Shown here in pieces: positions 17,230-26,010 of a DNA stretch of 64,000 nt; the first letter of the stretch is position 1, and each line of letters opens with the position of its first letter. The notes beneath the pieces are model-generated. The model was not told where the DNA came from. It saw nothing but the letters and a program-made list of their open reading frames with translations, and ran no database searches. The stretch covers positions 62,001 to 126,000 of the forward strand of contig NZ_JALKBC010000005.1 of the NCBI RefSeq assembly GCF_023015865.1, written 5' to 3'. The stretch comes from Arenibacter sp. F26102. GTDB taxonomy: Bacteria; Bacteroidota; Bacteroidia; Flavobacteriales; Flavobacteriaceae. Position numbers and translations under genes: made by a program.

Positions 17230-17763
17230 TTATAATGCCAGGTTGTTCCTTATTTGGGAAATACAGCTTCTGTTTCTTGTTTTCACCGTTCCCAAAGGAA
17301 TATTCAATTCTTTTGATACTTCTTTTTGTGTAAAGCCCTTAAAATAAAGTAACTCTATTATCTGGACACACTTTTCTTTTAAATTTAGCAAAAGCTTTTT
17401 TAAACCAATGGTGTCTTCGCTACCACTTTCATTATTTTCCTTGCTTTCTAAAATACCTACGAAGTAATCAGCGGAAAGGTTCTTTTTACTATTTTTATAT
17501 GACTTACTGCGTATTTCATCGATGGCCGCATTCCTGGCAATATTTAATATCCACGTAAAGAATCTTCCCTTAGAGACGTTGTAGCTCTCGGAATTTTTCC
17601 ATGCTTTCATAAAAACATCCTGACAAATCTCTTCTGCAACATTTGTATTCTGAACAATTGTGTTGATTACACCACAAATATTTTCAGAATACATATTATA
17701 CAGCTTTTCAAAAGCGGCAGTATCCTTTTTTTGAAATCGTTCTACAATTTGGTCTAATTCCAT
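17230..17763 (-). CDS. ECF RNA polymerase sigma factor (SigK-like group)
   Basis: The 177-residue protein has sigma region 2 (about 8-75: AFEKLYNMYSENICGVI, EEICQDVFMKAWKN, FFTWILNIARNAAIDEIR) and region 4 (about 118-170: GFTQKEVSKELNIPLGTVKTR as the HTH). It partners with the anti-sigma factor two bases downstream. In SigK/RskA systems the factor often controls oxidative or envelope responses and its own operon. The upstream sodC gene runs in the same direction but is separated by a strong terminator, so the pair has its own promoter between 17764 and 17788, a very short space. Confidence 0.94.
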   Translation of the reverse strand: MELDQIVERFQKKDTAAFEKLYNMYSENICGVINTIVQNTNVAEEICQDVFMKAWKNSESYNVSKGRFFTWILNIARNAAIDEIRSKSYKNSKKNLSADYFVGILESKENNESGSEDTIGLKKLLLNLKEKCVQIIELLYFKGFTQKEVSKELNIPLGTVKTRNRSCISQIRNNLAL

Positions 17764-17788
17764 TCAAGAATTTTTTTAAAGATAAAAA

Positions 17789-17809
17789 AAGCTGCTCGAT
17801 AAGCAGCTT
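17789..17809 (-). terminator. Terminator after sodC
   Basis: Arms AAGCTGCT and AGCAGCTT enclose a five-base loop; on the minus strand a run of seven T follows (A-run 17784-17790). It sits 21 bases after the sodC stop. Confidence 0.82.
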
Positions 17810-17829
17810 AATAAATTTGTAATTAGTTG

Positions 17830-18417
17830 TTACTCAATAATGCCGGCGCAACTTACCCTTCCCCCAGCGTCTCCAGTGGGTTGGGTAACAAAATCATCTA
17901 CACCTTGATGTACGATGACTCCCTTTCCCAAAAGGTTTTTGGTCTCATCATCACAGCCAAGACACCATTCATCGGTAGAAAATTCCACAATGGCATTGCC
18001 TTCGTCATCAGCCGTGAAATTACCGATATCGCCTCGGTGATAGCCTTCCGCCGAACCCCATTTCCCATGAGGGGAAAAAGTAGGATTCCAATGTCCGCCT
18101 GTAGATTTACCGTCGGCAGAAGAACAATCCGCTTTTTCATGAATATGGATTGCATGCTCCCCGGGCGTTAGTCCCACCAATATGGCCCTCATGCTTACAT
18201 TTCCGTTTTCTTCAGTAAAGCTAACCTCCCCCTTAACACCGGTACCGCTTTTTGGTTCCAAGGAAAACATCAGGGTTTTAATCTCCTTTTCTTCTTTTAT
18301 TTCTTTGGCAATGATGTCTTTATTTTCCATAACATCCTTAGTTTCTTTTTTTGCTTCTTTACAGCCGTATAAAGCCATGAAAATAAGCGCCAAAAACAGC
18401 AACTTTGTATATTTCAT
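17830..18417 (-). CDS. sodC: Copper/zinc superoxide dismutase, lipoprotein form
   Basis: The start at 18417 gives MKYTKLLFLALIFMALYGC, a lipoprotein signal with lipid Cys at 19; an upstream in-frame ATG at 18453 would weaken the signal. After a Lys/Glu-rich linker, the SOD domain shows the metal ligands HAIHIHEKADC, GGHWNP, GYHRGDIGNF and VIVHQGVDDF, and ends with GDAGGRVSCAGIIE, the second Cys of the disulfide. All copper and zinc ligands are present. It should remove superoxide at the envelope. The gene follows its own promoter, has a terminator and lies next to the ECF sigma pair, which suggests but does not prove a regulatory link. Confidence 0.95.
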   Translation of the reverse strand: MKYTKLLFLALIFMALYGCKEAKKETKDVMENKDIIAKEIKEEKEIKTLMFSLEPKSGTGVKGEVSFTEENGNVSMRAILVGLTPGEHAIHIHEKADCSSADGKSTGGHWNPTFSPHGKWGSAEGYHRGDIGNFTADDEGNAIVEFSTDEWCLGCDDETKNLLGKGVIVHQGVDDFVTQPTGDAGGRVSCAGIIE

Positions 18418-18533
18418 TTTTAAGTTTTTTTTTTGTTTAAATAAAATTACCAATTAATTAAGGAGATATCAAGCTACCTTTTTATATGGGTTATTATTGA
18501 ACTGAATAGAGTTAAAAAAATATACATAAACGG

Positions 18534-18572
18534 AAAATCCCCGTTTTTGAAGGAATCAAAAACGGGGATTTT
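18534..18572 (-). terminator. Terminator after the YceI gene
   Basis: Arms of 16 bases (AAAATCCCCGTTTTTG and its complement) are separated by a short loop. A- and T-rich flanks make it usable on both strands. It lies about 100 bases after the YceI stop at 18672 and upstream of sodC. Confidence 0.85.
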
Positions 18573-18671
18573 ATATAAAACTATGTTTTACATTTCTATT
18601 GAACGGGTATTGCAATTGGTCTTGCCAGCTCATTAGAAATTATTCTTATGAAACAATATGCGAAACAAGGT

Positions 18672-19313
18672 TTATTTTTCTTGCAAAAGAACTTCTGCAT
18701 GAACGGCGACTTCACTCCATGTTTTGCTAACTCCATCTTTTCCGGTGTGCAAAGCTTCGCAAGCTTTATTTATGGAGGCTACAGCATTTAAGGCGTCCCA
18801 ATTCTCCAAATCCATAACACCGCTGAAAGAATAGCTGTTGTCACCTGTCAATGTATGGTCTAAAGGAATATTTTGGGTTTTTCCGTTTAAAGTAACGTCT
18901 ATGGAGCATTTATCCTCTCCAGAAACTTTAAATTCCCCAGAAATAAGTTCAGTATTCTCCATTACACCAAAGAAGAATTCCAAAATTTTTGGATCTCTGG
19001 TACCAGTTGCATCATTGGTAAACAGGCTGCTTACCGGAATACTAAATGTGGTTCCGTTTAAGGCTAGCAATGCAGTACTTCCTTCATTGGTTTCCTTAAT
19101 GTTTATTTTGGTAAACTTGCCGCCTACGGGTAATTTTTCGGTGGTTTTATAGGCCGTGAAACTAACTTTGGTAGAATCTTTGACCAAACTGAATTTTTTA
19201 GAAGATGTGGCCTCCAATTCTACAGCCTGTGCATCTTTTTCTTTTTTGGCATCCTTACAGCTTATCCCAGTTATTAAAAGCAAGCTCAAGCATGCAAAAG
19301 TAATTTTTTTCAT
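18672..19313 (-). CDS. YceI-family lipoprotein
   Basis: The 213-residue protein has a lipoprotein signal ending LLITGISC (C19) and a Lys/Glu-rich linker, followed by a YceI-like lipocalin-type barrel (about 40-210) with VSFTAYKTTEKLPVGGKFTK and DVTLNGKTQNIPLDHT. YceI proteins bind long isoprenoid molecules; this one may hold a quinone or polyisoprenoid in the periplasm. It sits between the hydrolase-OsmC fusion and sodC with its own terminator. The linker resembles that of the SodC lipoprotein (KEAKKETKD versus KDAKKEKDA), consistent with export by the same route. Function otherwise unknown. Confidence 0.9.
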   Translation of the reverse strand: MKKITFACLSLLLITGISCKDAKKEKDAQAVELEATSSKKFSLVKDSTKVSFTAYKTTEKLPVGGKFTKINIKETNEGSTALLALNGTTFSIPVSSLFTNDATGTRDPKILEFFFGVMENTELISGEFKVSGEDKCSIDVTLNGKTQNIPLDHTLTGDNSYSFSGVMDLENWDALNAVASINKACEALHTGKDGVSKTWSEVAVHAEVLLQEK

Positions 19314-19376
19314 AATGTTTTATTTGAAATATTAGCTATAAAGTTAAGCATAAAAAATAATGCCGGACAATTCTTT

Positions 19377-19395
19377 AAAATGATTTAATCATTTT
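19377..19395 (-). terminator. Weak A/T hairpin after the hydrolase-OsmC gene
   Basis: AAAATGAT and ATCATTTT flank a three-base loop, 42 bases after the stop at 19438. All pairs but two are A/T, so its strength is doubtful. Confidence 0.35.
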
Positions 19396-19437
19396 TTAAA
19401 AATGCAGCTTGATATAGGGTTAAAATGGGAAATTGGT

Positions 19438-20655
19438 CTAATTATTTATTAATGTGGTAATGACCCTGGTTTTGCTATGCAAAGTTCTGTGGACGGGGCA
19501 TTTGTCTGCGATTTCCATTATTCTGGAAATCTGTTTTTCGTCAAGGTCTCCAGTTAGTTTTATGGCTCTACTAAACGTATCTATTTTTGCTTCGCTTGAT
19601 TCACAGTTTTCACAATCTGTAGCGTGTGTTTTCTGATAGGAGATATGTACTTCCACGTTTTCCAATGGCCATTTTTTTCTTTTGGCATACATCTGAATGG
19701 TCATCGCTGTACATGCCGATAGGCCTGCCGATATCAATTCGTAAGGCGAGGGGCCAAAATTGTTTCCTCCGTAAGAAACGGGCTCATCTGCTGTTAAATA
19801 ATGACTTCCAACTTTCATTTGGGTAGTAAATCCGTCTGCCTTATCCAAACTCGCCACCACTTCTTGTTCTGTTTCCAAGGCTTTGGATTCAACCATCTCT
19901 AAATATCTTTTGGACCAACTACCAATGATTTCACCAACATAAACAGCGTCTAAAGGGTTGTTCAATAAATGGTCTGCACCATCTAAGGAAACAAAGCTTT
20001 TTGGATGGTGCGCAGCTAAGTATATTTCCTCGGCATTTTTTATCTCTACAACAGTATCCTGGGGTGAATGAAGGATTAAAATTGATTTTCCAATATTTCT
20101 TAAAGTTTCTTGGAAAGTGTGTGATTTTAGATCTTCCAAAAACTGTTGTTTTATGGTAAAACTTCTGCCTCCAATATTTACTTCGGCAGCACCTTTATTG
20201 TTGATGGTGTCGATATCATTTTTGAAGATATGTTTTACATGTAAGGGACTGGATGGAGCACCAACAGTAGCTATAGCTCTAATGGAGGATATTTTTTGCG
20301 AAGCCAATATGGCCGCAGCTCCGCCCAAAGAATGACCAATGATCAGTGTCGGGGAAGTGTAATTTTCTTTTAGGTAGTTGGCCGCCTCCAATAAATCTTC
20401 CACGTTTCCCGAAAAATTGGAATCGGAAAACTCACCTTCACTTTCTCCCAATCCTGTGAAATCGAAGCGTAAAACACCATATCCCTCCGCAGTAAGGGCC
20501 TTACTTATATTTTTAACGGCCTTAAAGTTTTTATTGCAGGTGAAACAATGCGCAAAAAGCACAAAATTATGTGGAATTTGATTGGCGGGAAGAGCCAAGC
20601 GCCCTACCAGGGTTTCACCTTTGGCATTCTTAAAAGTTACTTTTTGGAGGTTCAT
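19438..20655 (-). CDS. Bifunctional alpha/beta hydrolase and OsmC-family protein
   Basis: Residues 1-250 form a serine hydrolase (FAHCFTCNKNF, nucleophile in LIIGHSLGGAAA, acid in LHSPQDTVV, His in DGADHLLN). Residues 270-405 form an OsmC/Ohr-type domain with one redox Cys in GLSACTAMT and the second in ADKCPVHRTLHSKT. An additional CxxC-like element (DCENCES) sits between them. OsmC proteins reduce organic hydroperoxides; the fusion suggests that one part frees or processes an ester peroxide for the other, which is inference. The gene starts four bases after the DUF2490 stop, so the two form an operon. The fusion is known in Bacteroidota. Confidence 0.93.
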   Translation of the reverse strand: MNLQKVTFKNAKGETLVGRLALPANQIPHNFVLFAHCFTCNKNFKAVKNISKALTAEGYGVLRFDFTGLGESEGEFSDSNFSGNVEDLLEAANYLKENYTSPTLIIGHSLGGAAAILASQKISSIRAIATVGAPSSPLHVKHIFKNDIDTINNKGAAEVNIGGRSFTIKQQFLEDLKSHTFQETLRNIGKSILILHSPQDTVVEIKNAEEIYLAAHHPKSFVSLDGADHLLNNPLDAVYVGEIIGSWSKRYLEMVESKALETEQEVVASLDKADGFTTQMKVGSHYLTADEPVSYGGNNFGPSPYELISAGLSACTAMTIQMYAKRKKWPLENVEVHISYQKTHATDCENCESSEAKIDTFSRAIKLTGDLDEKQISRIMEIADKCPVHRTLHSKTRVITTLINN

Positions 20656-20659
20656 AACA

Positions 20660-21343
20660 CTATTTTTTTTTCAGGATACTTCTTAAGTCGGGATTATAGG
20701 TAACACCTATCTGAAGTCGATCATAATGTGCCTCTGAAAAATGATTTTTTAAGTAGCCCGCCTGTACGCTCAAATTATTGGTCACATTAATTCCAAGGGC
20801 AGCGTAAAGGCGGTTTTGACCAAAGGCATCATCTTGAAGATTTATAAAGATTTCGTCATAGAAATTAAGGAAAAAGGTATTGGTTAAGGGAAGGGTCACC
20901 TGCAAACGATAACGCATCCTATGTTGTACATCGGAACGATCTCCAAAATCCAAAAAACGTTGTTCCAAGGTATATCTGTGTTCAAAGTTAAATTCCCATA
21001 CCTTATTTTTTAGGAAAAATCGTTCAAAAATACGGTGCTCCAAAGAATTCGTTTCATCTGGAAATTCTTCGAAACTGCCGTCCGTAACAATATATCCATA
21101 TCCCAATGTTGCCCATGCATTGGCATCAATATGATAGTTTAAACCTGTTCTCAAAAGCAATTGGTTAAAATTTTTGGCCTGTTCGTAATAGCGGAGCTGT
21201 GCTTCTGTGTGGATACTTAATTTGTTGCTAATTTTATTGGTGCCGAAATACATGTGCCAAGACCCCAACTTGTTTTCACCATTTTCCTGTGCTTTCACTG
21301 TAAACGATGAGATAAGGATAAGTAAGCCTAAAATTTTCTTCAT
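20660..21343 (-). CDS. DUF2490 outer-membrane beta-barrel protein
   Basis: The 227-residue protein has a signal peptide (LLILISSFTVKAQ, cut near 18) and then regular beta strands with aromatic ends (LSIHTEAQLRYYEQ, FEHRYTLEQRFLDF, RMRYRLQVTLPL, IGVTYNPD), the pattern of DUF2490. No function is known; a small barrel in the outer membrane is likely. It is the first gene of a two-gene unit with the hydrolase-OsmC fusion. The stop and next start are four bases apart. Confidence 0.85.
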   Translation of the reverse strand: MKKILGLLILISSFTVKAQENGENKLGSWHMYFGTNKISNKLSIHTEAQLRYYEQAKNFNQLLLRTGLNYHIDANAWATLGYGYIVTDGSFEEFPDETNSLEHRIFERFFLKNKVWEFNFEHRYTLEQRFLDFGDRSDVQHRMRYRLQVTLPLTNTFFLNFYDEIFINLQDDAFGQNRLYAALGINVTNNLSVQAGYLKNHFSEAHYDRLQIGVTYNPDLRSILKKK

Positions 21344-21543
21344 AATGTTAACTTGTTTCTTGTTTTTGTGTTTAGGTTATAATTTAATTCTTAAAAATAC
21401 CCATTTTACCGGAAACCCTTTTTTAAGGATTTCCAATAAAATTTCATCGAACTTAATATGAATTTTGAGAATATTTCAAGGCTCTAAAATTGCATATTGA
21501 TTCTTCCACTATTGTTTATGGATTATATCTTAAATGACCTATA

Positions 21544-22920
21544 TTAGTTTTGTTTGGCATTACTGGCAATTTCCTTCAACGTTTCATCTATGGATTCCTT
21601 GGACAACCATTTACCCCGGACCATAACACCTGAAACTTCTTTTAAAGCTGAAATATCTTTTAGAGGATCGGAATGCAATAATACCATATCCGCGTCCAAA
21701 CCTTCTTTTATGGTCCCAAAAGTATTTTCCATTTTAAAAAATATAGCTGGGTTCAATGTTCCTGTTTGCAAAATTTCCAAAGGGGTAAGTCCGGCCTTGA
21801 TCATCCCCTCCGCTTCATGGTGAATTGAAAATCCAGGGACATTGAACAATTGGGGCGCATCCGAACCCAGTAATAGTCCATGTCCATTATGCTGAAGTTT
21901 ACGGATTAATTGCCTTCTTAAAGCAGTAAATTTATTCCATTGCTCTTCATTGAAACCAGTAGCAGGGCTAGTAGATTCATCCTTTCTTCTTTTCCAATCT
22001 TCCAAGGTGGAAACTGGCATGTATTTCATTTCCGGCTGTTTTAACAATTCGTCGGAGCTTATCGGGGCAAACCACCTCTCAAATAAACTTTGTGTGGGTA
22101 CAATCCAAACCTGGTTCTTTTTGGTCAGCGCCACCAATTCATCAATTTTGGTAGTATCGGCCAGAGGGGTAAAAGAGTACCCAAAAAATCCATTGGCAGA
22201 TGGGTCAACACCTTCAGATTCGGGTACAAGTCCTTCCAAGTAGCCATCTACATGGTCTATGGAGGCGTATTTACTATCCAAGGCATGGCGTATGCCCACC
22301 ATTACCGGCACGTGGCCAGAAAAGGGAATATCAAGTTTATTGGCGGTTTCCACCATTTGATCAAAAACTTCCAATTTCATCCCAGGATGTATTTTTAGAA
22401 AGTCGTATCCCTCATTCTTATAGGTAGTAACTTTCTGTATAGCCTCTTCTTTGGTAGTAACGGTATTTCCATTGAAAGAGGGACTTGAGGTGAAAATCCT
22501 GGGACTTAAAACATCGCCATTTAAAGCCGTTTTCCTTAATTCTAGATGGCTAGGATGACCCAGCATTCCCCTAATAGTGGTTATGCCATTGGATAAGTAT
22601 AGAAATAAGGTTTCCTTAAGGCGTTGATCACTGGTAGGAGGTTGTGGAATATGCGCATGCATTTCCGCAAGTCCAGGGATTAGATATTGATCCTTACCTT
22701 GAATTATAGTAAGGTAATCATCAGCATTTTCGACCGATTCCATAATTCTCTTGATCTTTCCGGAATCAATTAACACCTGGTGCTTTTCCAGTATGTTGCC
22801 ATTACTGACATCCACAATATTAACATCGGTGATCAATATTGCGGTAGGGCTAACTTCTTTCTTAGTTGGGGAACAGGAAAGAAAGGCTACAAAACAAATA
22901 AGTAAACTAATTTTTTTCAT
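21544..22920 (-). CDS. Amidohydrolase-family lipoprotein
   Basis: The 458-residue protein begins with a lipoprotein signal (ICFVAFLSC, lipid Cys at 16) and has the metal-dependent amidohydrolase fold: first metal motif MHAHIP near residue 90, GHVPV and SIDHVDG in the middle, and the Asp of LLLGSDAPQ near 353. The usual small beta-sandwich formed by both termini (LITDVNIVDVSNG at the start; DADMVLLHSDPLKD at the end) is complete. Members include imidazolonepropionase-like and dipeptidase-like enzymes; the substrate cannot be told. Likely faces the periplasm or cell surface. It is a single gene by spacing. Confidence 0.9.
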   Translation of the reverse strand: MKKISLLICFVAFLSCSPTKKEVSPTAILITDVNIVDVSNGNILEKHQVLIDSGKIKRIMESVENADDYLTIIQGKDQYLIPGLAEMHAHIPQPPTSDQRLKETLFLYLSNGITTIRGMLGHPSHLELRKTALNGDVLSPRIFTSSPSFNGNTVTTKEEAIQKVTTYKNEGYDFLKIHPGMKLEVFDQMVETANKLDIPFSGHVPVMVGIRHALDSKYASIDHVDGYLEGLVPESEGVDPSANGFFGYSFTPLADTTKIDELVALTKKNQVWIVPTQSLFERWFAPISSDELLKQPEMKYMPVSTLEDWKRRKDESTSPATGFNEEQWNKFTALRRQLIRKLQHNGHGLLLGSDAPQLFNVPGFSIHHEAEGMIKAGLTPLEILQTGTLNPAIFFKMENTFGTIKEGLDADMVLLHSDPLKDISALKEVSGVMVRGKWLSKESIDETLKEIASNAKQN

Positions 22921-23034
22921 TTTGATATCGATTTTAAGTTAGTGCCATTGTTATTATTGACTAAAATAAGGTTAATCCAAAACAAATTATCATGTACTAA
23001 ATTATGTTTTATATCTAGTTGAAAATTAGGGACT

Positions 23035-23769
23035 CTACCTATTTCTAACGTAGATCAATTTAAACCGTCCCTTGACATTCTCACGTTGATCTATTTCAAA
23101 GTTTTTAATAGACTTGATTAATGGAGTCAATTTTTGAAAACCATAGTTTCTGGAATCAAAATTAGGCTGCTTCTTTTGAAGAAGGCTACCTACATCACCA
23201 AGGAAGGCCCACCCATCTTCATCCGCAAGATCGGAAATAGTGGATGCAATGAGTTTAATTTCCTTTTGGGTAATCTTGTCCACATTGTCCTTCTTGTCTT
23301 TTTTGCTGTCTGCAGTTTCCGAAGAATTTTCCTCTGATTGATTTTTAAGGATTTCGATATAGATAAACTTGTCGCAGGCTACGATAAAAGGATTGGGAGT
23401 TTTCTTTTCCCCAATACCAATTACATTCATGCCTGCCTCCCTTAACCTTGTGGCCAAACGTGTAAAATCACTATCACTGGAAACAATACAAAATCCACTT
23501 ACCTTATTGGAATATAAAATATCCATGGCATCAATGATCATTGCCGAGTCGGTTGCATTTTTACCCGTGGTATAAGCATATTGTTGTATAGGGGTAATTG
23601 CGTTTTCCAATAACAGATTCTTCCATTTGGATAATTTGGGATTGGTCCAGTCACCATATATTCTTTTTATGGTTGGATTGCCGTATTTGGCAATTTCCTC
23701 CATCATCTCCTTTACATATGCCGAGGGAATATTGTCACCGTCTATTAATACTGCTAGATTTATGTCCAT
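23035..23769 (-). CDS. NYN-domain nuclease-like protein with LOTUS/OST-HTH domain
   Basis: The N-terminal half (1-150) is a PIN-like NYN domain: VLIDGDNIPSAYV near 8-20, VSSDSDFTRLATRL near 97-110, and VIGIGEKKTPNPFIVACDKF carry the acidic residues of the metal site. A charged linker leads to a C-terminal OST-HTH/LOTUS domain (about 165-240, with WAFLGDVGSLLQKKQPNFDS). NYN-LOTUS proteins bind RNA and are believed to be RNases. It is the last gene of the five-gene run that starts with the M28 peptidase, 42 bases after YdeI. Confidence 0.92.
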   Translation of the reverse strand: MDINLAVLIDGDNIPSAYVKEMMEEIAKYGNPTIKRIYGDWTNPKLSKWKNLLLENAITPIQQYAYTTGKNATDSAMIIDAMDILYSNKVSGFCIVSSDSDFTRLATRLREAGMNVIGIGEKKTPNPFIVACDKFIYIEILKNQSEENSSETADSKKDKKDNVDKITQKEIKLIASTISDLADEDGWAFLGDVGSLLQKKQPNFDSRNYGFQKLTPLIKSIKNFEIDQRENVKGRFKLIYVRNR

Positions 23770-23811
23770 TTTAAATAATTATTGGATTTAGAATTTTACG
23801 AAGCTAACCAT

Positions 23812-24384
23812 TTATTGGTCGCGCGACTTTTTATTTTGTTTGCAGAGCGATATAATTTCGGTAATTCGCTTCTGCCTAGTGTCTTCCCGTTTGGCTTGGT
23901 TAAGCCAATAAAGATAATTTTTTCTATAACTAGCGGCAAAACCATTATAGTTATCAAAGGCCATGGGCTCCGCATCGAATGCAAGTTGCAAATCCTCGGG
24001 GATTATGCCGTTTTCAACATCGTCCATGGCGTTCCAGGAACCATCTATTTTTGCCTCTTTAATTTTAGCCAGTCCGCTTGAGTGCATTTTTCCGTCAGAG
24101 GTAAGCTCCTTAATATAATTTTTATTCAACTTACTCCAAGCGCTTTTTGGTTTTCTTGGGCAGAAATATTGCCGTCGTTTACCTTCCCCAAGGCTTTTAA
24201 CGGTACTGTCTATCCATCCAAAGCAAAGGGCAACCTTTACAGCATCTTCCCAACGCATACTATCCTTTTCGTGGGCCACTTTATAAAAAATAAGATGTAC
24301 CCCGGTACTTTTGGCATGATTGGCCTCTAACCAAGCGCGCCATTCGACGTCCGATTTAAAATAAAACTGTTCTATTCCTTTCAA
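23812..24384 (-). CDS. YdeI/OmpD-associated family protein
   Basis: The 190-residue protein has the typical YdeI blocks: WRAWLEANHAKSTGVHLIFYK, VALCFGWIDSTVKSLGEGKRRQYFCPRKPKSAWSK in the first half (here given only in part as the family signature FGWIDSTVK and PRKPKSAWS) and a C-terminal YRKNYLYWLNQAKREDTRQKR helix. Family members have been linked to resistance to antimicrobial peptides and to 'bacteriocin-protection', but the mechanism is not known. It starts three bases after the M1 peptidase stop. No signal peptide, so cytosolic. Confidence 0.88.
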   Translation of the reverse strand: MKGIEQFYFKSDVEWRAWLEANHAKSTGVHLIFYKVAHEKDSMRWEDAVKVALCFGWIDSTVKSLGEGKRRQYFCPRKPKSAWSKLNKNYIKELTSDGKMHSSGLAKIKEAKIDGSWNAMDDVENGIIPEDLQLAFDAEPMAFDNYNGFAASYRKNYLYWLNQAKREDTRQKRITEIISLCKQNKKSRDQ

Positions 24385-24387
24385 GAA

Positions 24388-26010
24388 TTAAATTTTCTTA
24401 TGGTCAACATAAAAGTTTTTATCCACATTAGCCGATAGTATATCCTTTTTAAAAGATTTTGATTTCCACTCTGCTGTGGGGTACAACCAGTCTACGGTTC
24501 CATTCACATCAATCTTAATGGGCATGTCAAAACCATCCACGATATTGATATAACGGTATCGCATTTGTTTGCCCTTCACCTGGTATTCCAGCAAGGGTAT
24601 TTTATTATTACGCAGGTATTGGTCAAAAAATTGGGTAAGGTCAATGCCAGACTTTCTACTGATATAATTCTCTATTTGTTTTGTGGTAACGGTTTTATGG
24701 TAAAATTCCGTATTAAGCCCTCTTAGGATAGTCCGCCATTTTTCATCATCTTCCAATAACTGCCGTAAAGTGTGCAGCATATTGGCCCCCTTATAGTACA
24801 TATCTCCAGAACCCTTTTGATTAACATTATAGGTGCCGATAATAGGGCTGTCGTTTTTAATGTTGCCCCTGGAGCCAATAATATAGTCCGATGAGGCTGT
24901 TTTACCAAAGTGGTAATCCAGATATAAGTTTTCCGAATAGGCCGTAAAACTCTCGTGTATCCACATGTCAGCGATATCCTTGTAAGTAATATTATTGGCG
25001 AACCATTCATGACCCGATTCATGGATAAGGATAAAATCGAATTTTAACCCCCAACCGGTTTTTGAAACGTCCCTGCCCAAATATCCATTCTTGAATTGAT
25101 TTCCGTAGGTAACGGAACTTTGGTGCTCCATGCCCAAATATGGCGCTTCGACCAATTTATATCCATCCTCGTAGAAAGGGTAGGGGCCAAACCAATGTTC
25201 AAAAGCTTCCATCATTAATGGCGCCTGTTTAAACTGTTGTTTTGCTTCTTCCAAGTTGTCCCGAAGTACATAATAGTCCATCGCCAATTTTCCCTTTTCC
25301 CCGCTGTAGGTTTCACCAAAATGAACATAATCGCCCATATTTATATTCACCCCATAATTGTTGATAGGATTGGACACATACCAATAATAGGTGCTACTAT
25401 TTTTATTTTCCACCACTTTTCGAAGCCTCCCATTGGAAACATCCATCAAATCTTTTGGAGTTGTAATATTTATGGCCATGCTATCCACTTCGTCGTACAT
25501 ATGGTCCTTATTTGGCCACCACACACTGGCGCCCAAACCTTGACAGGAGGTAGCCACAAAGTGTTTACCATTGTTGTCTTTTTTCCATGAAAAACCGCCG
25601 TCCCATGGGGCACGGACCGCTTCTTTAGGATGTCCGGAATAATATACCTTTATTTCATTTACCTCCCCTTTCAGCTGTGGCTTCTTAAGGGTGACAAAAT
25701 GGGCATTCCCATTTGATTCCCATTTTAAATTTTTTCCTTCCTGGGTGATCTTTTCAATAATTAAGGGCGGTTGAAGGTCAACTTGAAGCCGCTGCTTTTC
25801 CTCCAAAACCGTATAACGAATTATATTACTACCCGAAATGAATTTTTCATCGGGTTTCACTTCAACGCTCAAATTATAAAAATTAAGGTCCCACCAAGAG
25901 CGCTCAGGGGTTATACTGCCCCTTAGGGAATCCTGTTCCGTAAAATTTTGGTGTTGTGCAAAGGAGGAAATTCCTATTGCCAATAATAATGCTGTGGTAA
26001 TTTTTTTCAT
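24388..26010 (-). CDS. M1-family zinc metallopeptidase
   Basis: The start at 26010 overlaps the stop of the dienelactone hydrolase gene as ATGA and gives the signal peptide MKKITTALLLAIGISSFAQ; a start nine codons earlier is less good. The zinc site is HESGHEWFANN followed 18 residues later by the Glu in WIHESFTAYSE, and the substrate motif is LGMEHQS in place of GxMEN. The protein has 540 residues: N-terminal beta domain, catalytic domain and a short C-terminal part (no long ERAP-like domain). It should cut N-terminal residues from peptides in the periplasm or outside. Encoded with an M28 peptidase, so peptide use is likely. Confidence 0.93.
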   Translation of the reverse strand: MKKITTALLLAIGISSFAQHQNFTEQDSLRGSITPERSWWDLNFYNLSVEVKPDEKFISGSNIIRYTVLEEKQRLQVDLQPPLIIEKITQEGKNLKWESNGNAHFVTLKKPQLKGEVNEIKVYYSGHPKEAVRAPWDGGFSWKKDNNGKHFVATSCQGLGASVWWPNKDHMYDEVDSMAINITTPKDLMDVSNGRLRKVVENKNSSTYYWYVSNPINNYGVNINMGDYVHFGETYSGEKGKLAMDYYVLRDNLEEAKQQFKQAPLMMEAFEHWFGPYPFYEDGYKLVEAPYLGMEHQSSVTYGNQFKNGYLGRDVSKTGWGLKFDFILIHESGHEWFANNITYKDIADMWIHESFTAYSENLYLDYHFGKTASSDYIIGSRGNIKNDSPIIGTYNVNQKGSGDMYYKGANMLHTLRQLLEDDEKWRTILRGLNTEFYHKTVTTKQIENYISRKSGIDLTQFFDQYLRNNKIPLLEYQVKGKQMRYRYINIVDGFDMPIKIDVNGTVDWLYPTAEWKSKSFKKDILSANVDKNFYVDHKKI

